From NCBI RefSeq assembly GCF_014268815.2, contig NZ_JABWRE020000001.1, positions 3,167,001 to 3,231,000 on the forward strand: 64,000 bases of DNA, written 5' to 3'. The stretch is from Pseudomonas urmiensis. Lineage in GTDB: Bacteria; Pseudomonadota; Gammaproteobacteria; Pseudomonadales; Pseudomonadaceae. The notes below the pieces were generated by a model, which searched no databases, was not told the DNA's origin, and saw only the letters and a list, made by a program, of their open reading frames with translations. Position numbers and translations under genes: made by a program. Shown here one piece after another: positions 8,871 through 17,014 of the stretch (positions are counted from its first letter, which is position 1; each line of letters begins with the position of its first letter).

Positions 8871-10199
8871 ATGTCGGTACATGAGGCGGCTGTGGCCGCA
8901 ACGGAAACCCCCGATCAGAAACGCAAACGCCTGCGCAAGGTGGCCGCAGCGACCATCTTCGGCTCGATGCTGGAGTGGTACGACTTCTACCTGTACGCGA
9001 CCATGGCGGCGATCGTGTTCTCGAAGATCTTCTTCGATGCCAGCAATCCGGCAGTAGCCTCGCTACTGGCGTTTTCCACCTTCGCCATCGGCTTCATTGC
9101 CCGGCCCTTCGGCGGCATCCTGTTCGGCTACCTGGGCGACCGCTTTGGTCGCAAGCACGTACTGGTGATCACCTTCTGCATGATGGGCGTGTGCACCGCG
9201 CTGATCGGCCTGATCCCCAGTTATGCCTCGATTGGCATCTGGGCACCGATCCTGCTGGTGGTGATCCGCATCATCCAGGGCCTGGGCGCTGGCGCGGAAC
9301 TGTCGGGCGCCGCGGTGACCTCCTACGAGCACGCCAGCGAAGGCAAGCGCGGCAGCCAGGGTGCCTGGCCGGCGCTGGGGCTGAACCTGGGCCTGTTGCT
9401 GTCGTCGCTGACCGTGTACCTGCTGACCATGAACGGTAATGACTTCCTGCTCGCCGGCGGCTGGCGTATCCCGTTCATCGCCAGCATCGTGCTGGTCGCT
9501 GTCGGCCTGTGGGTGCGCAAAAGCATCCCTGAGACCCCGGACTTCAAGGAGCTGGACAAGTCCGACGACAAGCCCAAGGTCTCGCCGCTCAAGCTGCTGT
9601 TCAAGAACGACCTCAAGGGCCTGGCCGTGGTGTTCTTCGTGGCCGTCGGCTACAACGCCCTGAGCTACATCTTCAAGACCTTCTCGCTGGCCTACCTGAC
9701 CCAGTTCAAGGGCGTCGAGGCGCATGTCACCTCGCTGTCGGTGACCATCGCCAGCCTGGTGGCGATTTTCGCCGTGCCGTTCTTCGGCTGGCTGTGCGAC
9801 CGCTGGAGCAGCAAGACCGTGCTGATGCTCGGCGGTGTGTTGTCGGCGCTGTTCGCCTACCCCTTCCTGCAACTGTTGGGCACTGGCGAGCCGACCATGA
9901 TCTACATCGCAATCGGCATTGGCACCGGCATTCTGGCGCCGATGATGTTCGCCCCACAGGGCTCGTTCCTCAGCCGCCAGTTCCCGACCCAGACGCGCTC
10001 CTCGGGGTTTGGCACCGGTCGCGAGATCGGCACCGCGGTGGCCGGTGGCCTGGCGCCGTTGGGCGGCCTGGCGCTGGTGGCCAACTCCGCGACCCACTCC
10101 ACCGAAGGTGTGGCGTTGATCCTGACCATCGCTGGCGTGCTGGTGGTGGCATTCGCCTTGTGTGACCAGGGGCGCAAGCACTCCAATTCGAAAAACTGA
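8871..10199 (+). CDS. MFS transporter of the metabolite:H+ symporter (MHS) family
   Basis: A 442-residue, 12-helix inner-membrane symporter. The MHS signatures are the early FGSMLEWYDFYLYA in helix 1 and the loop GYLGDRFGRKHVLVI between helices 2 and 3, then IIQGLGAGAELSGAAV. MHS proteins import organic acids such as 2-oxoglutarate, shikimate, citrate or proline betaine. It begins 43 bases after lhgO behind a good AAGGAAA site with no separate operator, so it is probably co-transcribed. The likely cargo, by context, is 2-hydroxyglutarate or a related 2-hydroxy dicarboxylate. Confidence 0.9.
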   Translation: MSVHEAAVAATETPDQKRKRLRKVAAATIFGSMLEWYDFYLYATMAAIVFSKIFFDASNPAVASLLAFSTFAIGFIARPFGGILFGYLGDRFGRKHVLVITFCMMGVCTALIGLIPSYASIGIWAPILLVVIRIIQGLGAGAELSGAAVTSYEHASEGKRGSQGAWPALGLNLGLLLSSLTVYLLTMNGNDFLLAGGWRIPFIASIVLVAVGLWVRKSIPETPDFKELDKSDDKPKVSPLKLLFKNDLKGLAVVFFVAVGYNALSYIFKTFSLAYLTQFKGVEAHVTSLSVTIASLVAIFAVPFFGWLCDRWSSKTVLMLGGVLSALFAYPFLQLLGTGEPTMIYIAIGIGTGILAPMMFAPQGSFLSRQFPTQTRSSGFGTGREIGTAVAGGLAPLGGLALVANSATHSTEGVALILTIAGVLVVAFALCDQGRKHSNSKN

Positions 10200-10218
10200 T
10201 CGGCGAAAACTGATCGGC
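10192..10218. repeat. 14-base tandem duplication at the transporter stop codon
   Basis: AAAACTGATCGGC occurs at 10192-10204 and again at 10206-10218, one base apart. The first copy contains the TGA stop of the transporter. It looks like slippage; no function is evident. Confidence 0.7.
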
Positions 10219-10255
10219 AAAGCCAATGCGGGGCCGCCAATGGCCTCGCATTCGC

Positions 10256-11599
10256 TCAGCGGTTGGCATGCACCGCCCGTCCACCTTCTGCGGGGCGGTC
10301 GATGTAGGTCAGGTCGAGGATACTGTTACGCAGCCCCTTGAGCGGGTTCCAGTGCGCCGAAGCGTGAATGTAGCGGCCCTGCAGCAGTTGCTGTTGCTCC
10401 TCGGTCAAGCCCGGCTGTGCAGTACGCCCCAGGGCGAAATCATGTAACTTACGGCTGATTTCATGCAGTGCCTGCGGCAATCGCCATGCCTGGCGCGTTT
10501 CATCCAGCTCAGCGAACGGCACCCCACTGCGCACCGCCAAGGCGTGCATGATGCGCAGGTAGATGCGCGACAGATGCCCACACACCTCGCGCTCGCGCTG
10601 CAGTGCGGCATACACCTGTTTCTCTGGCAGCTCACGCCGGCCGCCGCCCGCGGGGATTTCCCACGTGATAACGGTCGGCCGTGGCGCAGGGCTATCGCTG
10701 TATTCACACTGCAACTGCGCCTGGGCCAAGGCATAGGCACGACTTTGCGTCACCGGGGTGCGCAACGGCAGTCGATTGGACTGCGGCTTGCTCAACAGCA
10801 CCCGTTCGACGCTGCGTTCAGGGTAGCCCCCGCCAATGTCTGAATGCACGCCAGGCAGCACGATGTCATGTTCAGTACGCACCAGCGGGTAGTTGTAACG
10901 TCGCTCATCGCCCGCCACCAGTTGTACCACCTGCTTGGCCACACCCGGCTCAAGGCCCAGGCGCAGCCCTGAATAGCGGCCATTGGCCGGGCTGAAATTG
11001 CCCTTGAGCGGCGCCACGATGGCCGCCACGGTATCGAACAGTCCGACGAATTCAATGGTGATTTCGCAGCGCAGGGCCAAGCTTGCCAGCGCTTGCGCCA
11101 ACTGGCTTTTTTCGCCCAGGCGCAGATCGTTGACCAGATGCCGGGCCGCCGCTGCCCCGCGACTAAAGCCAAACAAATCGAACTCAAGCTTGACGGTGCG
11201 TCCGCCTGGATACGCCTGGCGCCAGCCCAGCAACTGCTCAACAATGGCCCGCACAGCTTGCGCCACCCGCGCCTTGACCCCAGTCGACCCCCGCCCGGTC
11301 AGCTGATGATAGAGCGAGTCCTGCGCGCCCCGGGTGGTGCCGATGCCTTCGACGTAGAGCTTGAAGCAATGGCGCAGCGCGCCGTCAGGCAGTTCAGCAC
11401 AGCCAGTAGGATACAACTGGTGCAGCAAGGCCACGTTGCTCGGTGCGTTGGCGTAGCTGCCCTGGCGCGTGTCGGCTGCAGCCGGGTTATCGTCGGCCCG
11501 CAGGCTATTGCAGAAATTATTGCCCGTGCCGTCGAAGAACACCCCCAGACGCAGGGGCGTCGGGTGTCGCGGGAATGCCGCCGCATGATGGTCCGCCAT
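10256..11599 (-). CDS. DUF2235 alpha/beta-hydrolase-like protein (Tle1-related)
   Basis: A 447-residue protein with the DUF2235 opening LRLGVFFDGTGNNF and the nucleophile elbow FGFSRGAAAARH (GxSxG, serine near residue 160). The family includes type VI secretion phospholipases (Tle1) and uncharacterised hydrolases. No VgrG, PAAR, adaptor or immunity gene is adjacent, and no signal peptide is seen, so it may be an orphan effector or a housekeeping hydrolase. I chose the ATG at 11599 (MADHHAAAF), which has CAGGA upstream, over one 16 codons earlier. It diverges from the moxR operon and faces the transporter gene end to end. Confidence 0.82.
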   Translation of the reverse strand: MADHHAAAFPRHPTPLRLGVFFDGTGNNFCNSLRADDNPAAADTRQGSYANAPSNVALLHQLYPTGCAELPDGALRHCFKLYVEGIGTTRGAQDSLYHQLTGRGSTGVKARVAQAVRAIVEQLLGWRQAYPGGRTVKLEFDLFGFSRGAAAARHLVNDLRLGEKSQLAQALASLALRCEITIEFVGLFDTVAAIVAPLKGNFSPANGRYSGLRLGLEPGVAKQVVQLVAGDERRYNYPLVRTEHDIVLPGVHSDIGGGYPERSVERVLLSKPQSNRLPLRTPVTQSRAYALAQAQLQCEYSDSPAPRPTVITWEIPAGGGRRELPEKQVYAALQREREVCGHLSRIYLRIMHALAVRSGVPFAELDETRQAWRLPQALHEISRKLHDFALGRTAQPGLTEEQQQLLQGRYIHASAHWNPLKGLRNSILDLTYIDRPAEGGRAVHANR

Positions 11600-11833
11600 G
11601 TCACTGCCCGTCCTGATTACCGAGCCTCCATCAAAAGGCACAGCCACCGTTGGCGAGAATCAGGGTTTTTCCGCTTGCTCGTCGGAATCGGCCGAGGCCG
11701 CTGTCGTCTGTAACCCTTACATAAATTTGCGTGCCGCCATTAGTCGGCATGGGCCCGGATGGATTAAAGTATCACCCCCTGCCCGGGCTGCTCGCTTACC
11801 GCACCCCTGGCCCCTTTCCAGGAACCGTCGCCG

Positions 11834-12793
11834 ATGGAACACCGTGAAGCGCTGATCGCGCTGCGCACCTTTCTTTCCTCCCAGATCCTGGGCCAGGAAA
11901 AGCTGGTTGAACGCCTACTGATCGTCCTCCTTGCCGACGGCCATATGCTGGTCGAGGGTGCACCGGGCCTGGCCAAGACCAAGGCCATCAAAGAGCTGGC
12001 AGAAGGTGTCGAGGCGCAGTTCCATCGCATTCAGTTCACCCCCGACCTGTTGCCGGCCGATATCACCGGCACCGAGATCTATCGCCCGGAAACCGGCAGC
12101 TTCGTGTTCCAGCAAGGGCCGATCTTCCATAACCTGGTGCTGGCCGACGAAATCAACCGCGCCCCGGCCAAGGTGCAATCGGCACTGCTCGAGGCCATGG
12201 CCGAGCGCCAGGTCAGTGTGGGCCGCAGCACTTACGACCTGTCGCCGCTGTTCTTGGTCATGGCCACGCAAAACCCGATCGAGCAGGAAGGCACCTACCC
12301 GCTGCCCGAGGCGCAGCTCGACCGCTTCCTGATGCATGTGAAAATCGGTTTCCCCGACGCCGCCGTGGAGCGACGCATCCTGCAGCAAGCCCGAGGCGAA
12401 GCGCTCAATGGCGAGACCAAGCCGGAGCGCCGGGTCAGCCAGCAGGCGATCTTCGCAGCGCGCAAGGAAATTCTAGGCCTGTACATGGCCGATGCAGTGG
12501 AGGAGTACCTGGTGCAACTGGTAATGGCCACGCGCACCCCGGCCAAGTTCGACAGCGAGCTGGCCGACTGGATCGCCTATGGCGCCAGCCCCCGTGGCTC
12601 GATCGCCCTGGACCGCTGCGCGCGTGCCCATGCCTGGCTGGCCGGACGCGACTTCGTCAGCCCTGAGGATATCCAGGCGGTGCTGTTCGATGTCCTGCGC
12701 CACCGGGTGATTCTCTCGTTCGAGGCTGAGGCGGCAGGGGTCGACCAGGACCGCGTGGTCCAACGCATCCTCGACGTCGTTGCAGTCGCCTGA
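11834..12793 (+). CDS. MoxR-family AAA+ ATPase
   Basis: First gene of a six-gene bat operon. The 319-residue ATPase has Walker A GAPGLAKTK (residues 42-50), Walker B VLADEINRAP (about 104-113) and sensor 1 VMATQNPIEQEGTYPL. MoxR proteins act as chaperone-like ATPases that work with von Willebrand A partners to mature or insert protein complexes; the exact client of this group is not known. The next gene (DUF58) starts 4 bases after the stop. It diverges from the DUF2235 gene across a 234-base region that must hold the operon promoter. Confidence 0.93.
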   Translation: MEHREALIALRTFLSSQILGQEKLVERLLIVLLADGHMLVEGAPGLAKTKAIKELAEGVEAQFHRIQFTPDLLPADITGTEIYRPETGSFVFQQGPIFHNLVLADEINRAPAKVQSALLEAMAERQVSVGRSTYDLSPLFLVMATQNPIEQEGTYPLPEAQLDRFLMHVKIGFPDAAVERRILQQARGEALNGETKPERRVSQQAIFAARKEILGLYMADAVEEYLVQLVMATRTPAKFDSELADWIAYGASPRGSIALDRCARAHAWLAGRDFVSPEDIQAVLFDVLRHRVILSFEAEAAGVDQDRVVQRILDVVAVA

Positions 12794-12797
12794 GCCC

Positions 12798-13742
12798 ATG
12801 CCCACTGCGACGTTGGCCGAACCCGGTATCCGCACCAGCCTCGGCGAGTTGATCGACATGCGCCACCGCGTGCGCGAGATCCAGCTGTTCTCGCGGCCCG
12901 GCCAGCGCAGCCCATTGGTCGGCCTGCACCATTCCAAGCTGCGTGGCCGTGGCGTGGACTTCGACCAGGTGCGTGTGTATCAGGCTGGCGACGATGTGCG
13001 CAACATCGACTGGCGCGTCACCGCGCGTACCCAGGAGCCGCATACCAAGCTGTTCCACGAGGAGCGCGAGCGGCCGATCTTCATCATGGTCGAGCAGAGC
13101 CAGCGGCTGTTCTTCAGCTCCGGATTGATGTTCAAGTCGGTCCTGGCGGCCCAGGCTGCGGCGCTGTTCGGCTGGGCCGCGCTGGGCCATAACGACCGTA
13201 TCGGCGGCCTGGTGTTCGGCGATAACGAGCACCATGAAGTCAAGCCGCGGCGCAGCAAGCAGAGCCTGTTGCAACTGCTCAACCGGCTGGCCAAGGTCAA
13301 CCAGGCGCTGCACACCGAAGCGGTGCCGCAGGCCGACAGCCTGGCCCTGGCCCTGCGCCGGGCGCGCGAAGTGCTGCGCCCGGGCAGCTTGGCCATCGTC
13401 ATTTGCGACGAACGCGCACTCAGCGAGGGCGTCGAGCAGCACCTGTCGATGCTCTCACGCCACTGCGACGTGCTGCTGATGCCGGTCTCCGATCCACTTG
13501 ACCATGCCCTGCCCGCCGCCGGCCTGCTGCGCTTCGCCCAGCGCGGCGCCCAGCTCGAACTCGACACCCTCGACGCCAACCTGCGCCGCACCTACCACCA
13601 GCAGGCCGAAGCGCGGATCGAGCGCTGGGAGCTGCTGGCGCAAAAGCTGCGCGTGGTGCTGATGCCACTGAGCACCCAAAGCGAGATGATCGAGCAGCTG
13701 CGCGAGTACCTCAACGCCCAGCGCCCAGGGAGCAGCACATGA
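12798..13742 (+). CDS. DUF58 domain protein of the moxR/bat operon
   Basis: A 314-residue cytoplasmic protein. It contains the DUF58 core VRNIDWRVTARTQEPHTKLFHEE (positions about 70-92, first part VRNIDWRVTA) and the conserved GRGVDFDQVRVYQAGD before it, followed by a degenerate VWA-like half (IFIMVEQSQRLFF). DUF58 proteins are constant partners of MoxR ATPases. I place the start at 12798 (MPTATLAEPG), because the in-frame ATG at 12780 lies inside moxR. It overlaps the next gene by four bases (ATGA). Confidence 0.92.
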   Translation: MPTATLAEPGIRTSLGELIDMRHRVREIQLFSRPGQRSPLVGLHHSKLRGRGVDFDQVRVYQAGDDVRNIDWRVTARTQEPHTKLFHEERERPIFIMVEQSQRLFFSSGLMFKSVLAAQAAALFGWAALGHNDRIGGLVFGDNEHHEVKPRRSKQSLLQLLNRLAKVNQALHTEAVPQADSLALALRRAREVLRPGSLAIVICDERALSEGVEQHLSMLSRHCDVLLMPVSDPLDHALPAAGLLRFAQRGAQLELDTLDANLRRTYHQQAEARIERWELLAQKLRVVLMPLSTQSEMIEQLREYLNAQRPGSST

Positions 13743-14233
13743 ACCCGCTGGATTCGCTGCAGCCGTTGATCGCCCCCGCGGCGATTGGCTGGTGGCCACC
13801 TGCACCCGGCTGGTGGGTGTTACTGGCGCTGCTGCCGCTGCTCGCTTGGGGCCTGTGGCGGGTGCGTAAATGGCGCCCTGGCAAGCGGCGGATCGTGCGC
13901 GCCGAACAACCCCTGGACCCGGTACGGGTGGAAGCCCTGGCCGAGCTCGCACGCCTGCCCCGCCCCTATGACGGCGCACCCGCAGGCGCCTGGTTGCAGC
14001 AGATCAACGCCCTGCTCAAACGCCTGTGCCGCAACCACTACCCCGGCGCCAACAGCCACACGCTCAGCGGCCGCCAGTGGCTGGCGTTTCTCGACAACCG
14101 CTGCCCCGCTGCTGGCCTGACCCGCTGGATGGTACTGGTCGAAGGCACCTACAAACCCGAGTGCAAGCTCGACGACAAAGCGATCGCCGGGCTCAGCCAG
14201 GCGGTCGAAACCTGGATCCGCAAGCATGTTTGA
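13739..14233 (+). CDS. DUF4381 membrane protein of the bat operon
   Basis: A 164-residue protein with one N-terminal transmembrane helix (WWVLLALLPLLAWGLW, residues about 22-37) followed by a basic stop-transfer stretch and a soluble helical cytoplasmic domain. The length and position between DUF58 and the first VWA gene fit DUF4381. It overlaps its upstream neighbour by four bases and the downstream gene by eight, so expression is translationally coupled. The molecular role is unknown. Confidence 0.88.
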   Translation: MNPLDSLQPLIAPAAIGWWPPAPGWWVLLALLPLLAWGLWRVRKWRPGKRRIVRAEQPLDPVRVEALAELARLPRPYDGAPAGAWLQQINALLKRLCRNHYPGANSHTLSGRQWLAFLDNRCPAAGLTRWMVLVEGTYKPECKLDDKAIAGLSQAVETWIRKHV

Positions 14234-15302
14234 GCTGGCCTGGCCGTGGATCTTCCTGCTGCTGCCGCTGCCGTGGCTGGCGCGCTTGCTGCTGCCGGCC
14301 GCCGACAGCGGTGAGCCGGTGCTCAAGGTTGGCTTTCTCAATGAGCTCGAAGGCCTGGCCGGCCGGCGCGCGCGACTGAACCTGCCGACCTGGCGCCAGC
14401 AGGCACCCTACGTCCTGATCTGGCTGCTGCTGCTGATCGCCGCCGCCCGCCCGCAATGGCTCGGCGAGCCGGTGCCGGTGGCGGCCAGCGGGCGTGATCT
14501 GCTGGTGGCCGTGGATGTCTCCGGGTCGATGGATTTCCCCGACATGCTGTGGAAGGATGAGGAAATCAGCCGTTTGGACCTGGTCAAGGCGCTGCTCGGC
14601 GATTTCCTCCAGGACCGCGAGGGCGACCGGGTGGGCCTGATCCTGTTCGGCAGCGAGGCTTACCTGCAAGCGCCACTGACCTTCGACCGGCGCACCGTAC
14701 GCACCTTCCTCGACGAAGCGCAGATCGGCATCGCCGGCAAGAACACGGCGATTGGCGATGCCATTGGCCTGGCCGTCAAGCGCCTGCGCCAACGCCCGGC
14801 GCAGAGCCGAGTACTGGTGCTGATCACTGACGGCGCCAACAACGGCGGGCAGATCCATCCGCTGACCGCTGCCCGCCTGGCCGCCCAGGAAGGCGTGCGC
14901 ATCTATACCATCGGCATCGGCGCCAACCCCGAGGCCAGCGGCACTCCTGGCCTGCTGGGGCTGAACCCGAGCCTGGACCTGGATGAAGCCTCGCTGCGGG
15001 AAATCGCCGAACTGACCCAGGGCAGCTATTTCCGCGCCCATGACGGCGCCGAGCTGGATGCGATCGGCGACACCCTCGATCAGTTGGAGCCGGTGGCCCA
15101 GCAACCGACCCAGGCGCGCACTGCCAAGGAGCTGTATGCCTGGCCGCTGGCCCTGGCGCTGCTGCTGAGTGTGTTGCTGGTAGTCGCCGTGCAATGGCCG
15201 GATAACCTGTTGCAGCGGGTCCTGCGTCGCCCCAGCTTCTTGCAACCGCACCCGCAATGGCGCGAGCGCTTGAAACGCCTACGGCTTAGGAGGCGGCGAT
15301 GA
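14226..15302 (+). CDS. BatA-type von Willebrand A membrane protein
   Basis: A 358-residue protein with two N-terminal helices (LAWPWIFLLLPLPWLARLLL and YVLIWLLLLIAAARP), a periplasmic or cytoplasmic VWA domain (about 90-290) and a final helix (WPLALALLLSVLLVVAV). The metal-ion site is intact: VAVDVSGSMD gives DxSxS, with a downstream ITDGANNGG aspartate. VWA-MIDAS proteins bind partners through Mg2+, and MoxR probably remodels that complex. It overlaps the next gene by four bases. Confidence 0.92.
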   Translation: MFELAWPWIFLLLPLPWLARLLLPAADSGEPVLKVGFLNELEGLAGRRARLNLPTWRQQAPYVLIWLLLLIAAARPQWLGEPVPVAASGRDLLVAVDVSGSMDFPDMLWKDEEISRLDLVKALLGDFLQDREGDRVGLILFGSEAYLQAPLTFDRRTVRTFLDEAQIGIAGKNTAIGDAIGLAVKRLRQRPAQSRVLVLITDGANNGGQIHPLTAARLAAQEGVRIYTIGIGANPEASGTPGLLGLNPSLDLDEASLREIAELTQGSYFRAHDGAELDAIGDTLDQLEPVAQQPTQARTAKELYAWPLALALLLSVLLVVAVQWPDNLLQRVLRRPSFLQPHPQWRERLKRLRLRRRR

Positions 15303-17014
15303 TCGATCTCTGGCCACAATGGTTGCGCCCGCTCTGGCTGCTGGTCGTGCCGCTGCTCGCCTGGCTGCTGTTCAAGCTCTGGCACCGGCGCAAGCGCGCC
15401 GGGCGCTGGCAGATGATCCTGCCGCCACAATTTCATGCGGTACTGCTTGGCGGCGGCAGCGGCAGCAACAGCAAGTTGCCGTGGATCGCCTTGGGCCTGG
15501 CCTGGTTACTGATCGTCCTGGCCTTGCTCGGCACCAGTTGGCAGCGGGTGGAAGAAACCCGCCAACGCCCCGCCGACCCACTGGTGATCATGCTTGAGCT
15601 AACCCCGCAGATGCTCGCCGAAGACAGCCCGCCCAATCGCCTGGAGCAGGCTCGACGCAAGGTGCTCGACCTGCTCGAACACCGCCGCGACAGCCAGACC
15701 GCGTTGATCGTCTATGCCGGTAGCGCCCACACACTGGTGCCGCTGTCCGACGACCTCGGTACCACGCGCAACCTGCTGGAAGCGATCGACCCGTCGATCA
15801 TGCCCCAGCCCGGCCAGCGCGCGGACCTGGCAGTGCACAAAGGTCTGGCATTACTGGCCCAGAGTGGCCTGGGCCAAGGCCGCCTGTTGCTGATCGGCTC
15901 GGCCTTGAGCGATCAGGAGCGCGACGGCATCAAGCAGGCGCTAGGCCGCCAGGGCCCTAGCCTGCTGATGCTCGGCATCGGCAGCAGCGAGGGCGCGCCG
16001 GTGCGCCAGGTCAATGGCGAATACCTCAAGGATGAGCAAGGCGGCATCCTCCTCCCCCGTTTGGACAGCGCCAGCCTCAAAGCCTTCATCAACGGCACTG
16101 GCGGGCGCTATCGCCACGCCCGCATCGACGACCTGGACCTGCGCGGCCTGGGCCTGTTCGATAATCCGCGCGGCTTGCGCAACGATGGCCAGACCGTGCA
16201 ATTGGACAGCTGGGCCGATCAGGGCTACTGGCTACTGCTGCCGCTTTTGTTGCTGGCTGCCTGTGCCGGACGGCGCGGCTGGCTGTTTTGCCTGCCATTG
16301 CTGCTGGCGCTGCCGCAACCGAGCCAGGCGTTCGAATTCAACGACCTGTGGCTGCGCCCTGACCAGCAAGGCCAGCGCCTGCTGGAGCAACAACGCCCGG
16401 CCGAGGCCGCACGCCACTTCGACGATCCGCAATGGCGTGGCATAGCGCTGTACCAGGCCGGTGACTATGAAGGTGCGGCCAAGGCATTTGCCCAAGGCAG
16501 CACGGCCGCCGCCCACTACAATCGAGGCAATGCCCTGGCCCGTGCCGATCAGCTGGAGGCAGCCCTGGACGCCTACGAGCAGGCCCTTGAGCGCCAACCG
16601 GAACTGCAAGCGGCACTGGACAACCAGGCCCTGGTCCAGCAACTGTTGCTGCAGCGTCAAGCCAAGGCCGAACAGCAACAAACCAGCAGCGATGCCCAAG
16701 GCACCCCAGGCAGCGAAACCGACGGTAACAGCAGCTCGGCGGCCAATCAGGCGCAAGCCACCCCCGGCAACGAGGAGCAAGCGCCCGGCCAGGAGCAAGG
16801 CGACAGCAGCAACGGCCCGCCGCCGCCAGGCAATCAGGCCGGCGATGACGACAGCCTTACCCAGCCGCCGCAACGCCCGGCTGCCACCAGCCTGGATGCC
16901 GAACAACGCCAGGCGTTGGAGCAGTGGCTACGAGAGATTCCGGACAATCCAGCGCAGCTGTTGCGGCGCAAATTCTGGTATGAACAGCAATTGCATCAGG
17001 AAAACCCACGATGA
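15299..17014 (+). CDS. BatB/BatC-type VWA-TPR fusion membrane protein
   Basis: A 571-residue protein joining a BatB-like VWA domain to BatC-like TPR repeats. Order: two N-terminal helices (to about residue 80), VWA (about 92-290), two further helices (YWLLLPLLLLAACAG and LFCLPLLLALPQP), TPR-like repeats (about 375-450: IALYQAGDYEGAAKAFAQG, YNRGNALARADQLEAALDAY), a low-complexity Q/G/S tail and a conserved C-terminus (EQWLREIPDNPAQLLRRKF). The usual DxSxS is replaced by LELTPQM near residue 98, so this VWA probably lacks a metal-binding MIDAS, unlike the preceding one. Four-base overlaps lie on both sides. Confidence 0.9.
   Translation: MIDLWPQWLRPLWLLVVPLLAWLLFKLWHRRKRAGRWQMILPPQFHAVLLGGGSGSNSKLPWIALGLAWLLIVLALLGTSWQRVEETRQRPADPLVIMLELTPQMLAEDSPPNRLEQARRKVLDLLEHRRDSQTALIVYAGSAHTLVPLSDDLGTTRNLLEAIDPSIMPQPGQRADLAVHKGLALLAQSGLGQGRLLLIGSALSDQERDGIKQALGRQGPSLLMLGIGSSEGAPVRQVNGEYLKDEQGGILLPRLDSASLKAFINGTGGRYRHARIDDLDLRGLGLFDNPRGLRNDGQTVQLDSWADQGYWLLLPLLLLAACAGRRGWLFCLPLLLALPQPSQAFEFNDLWLRPDQQGQRLLEQQRPAEAARHFDDPQWRGIALYQAGDYEGAAKAFAQGSTAAAHYNRGNALARADQLEAALDAYEQALERQPELQAALDNQALVQQLLLQRQAKAEQQQTSSDAQGTPGSETDGNSSSAANQAQATPGNEEQAPGQEQGDSSNGPPPPGNQAGDDDSLTQPPQRPAATSLDAEQRQALEQWLREIPDNPAQLLRRKFWYEQQLHQENPR

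Noticed and set aside
12780..12797. Earlier ATG for the DUF58 gene
   Set aside because: It lies inside the moxR coding region with no ribosome-binding site; the ATG at 12798 directly follows the moxR stop.
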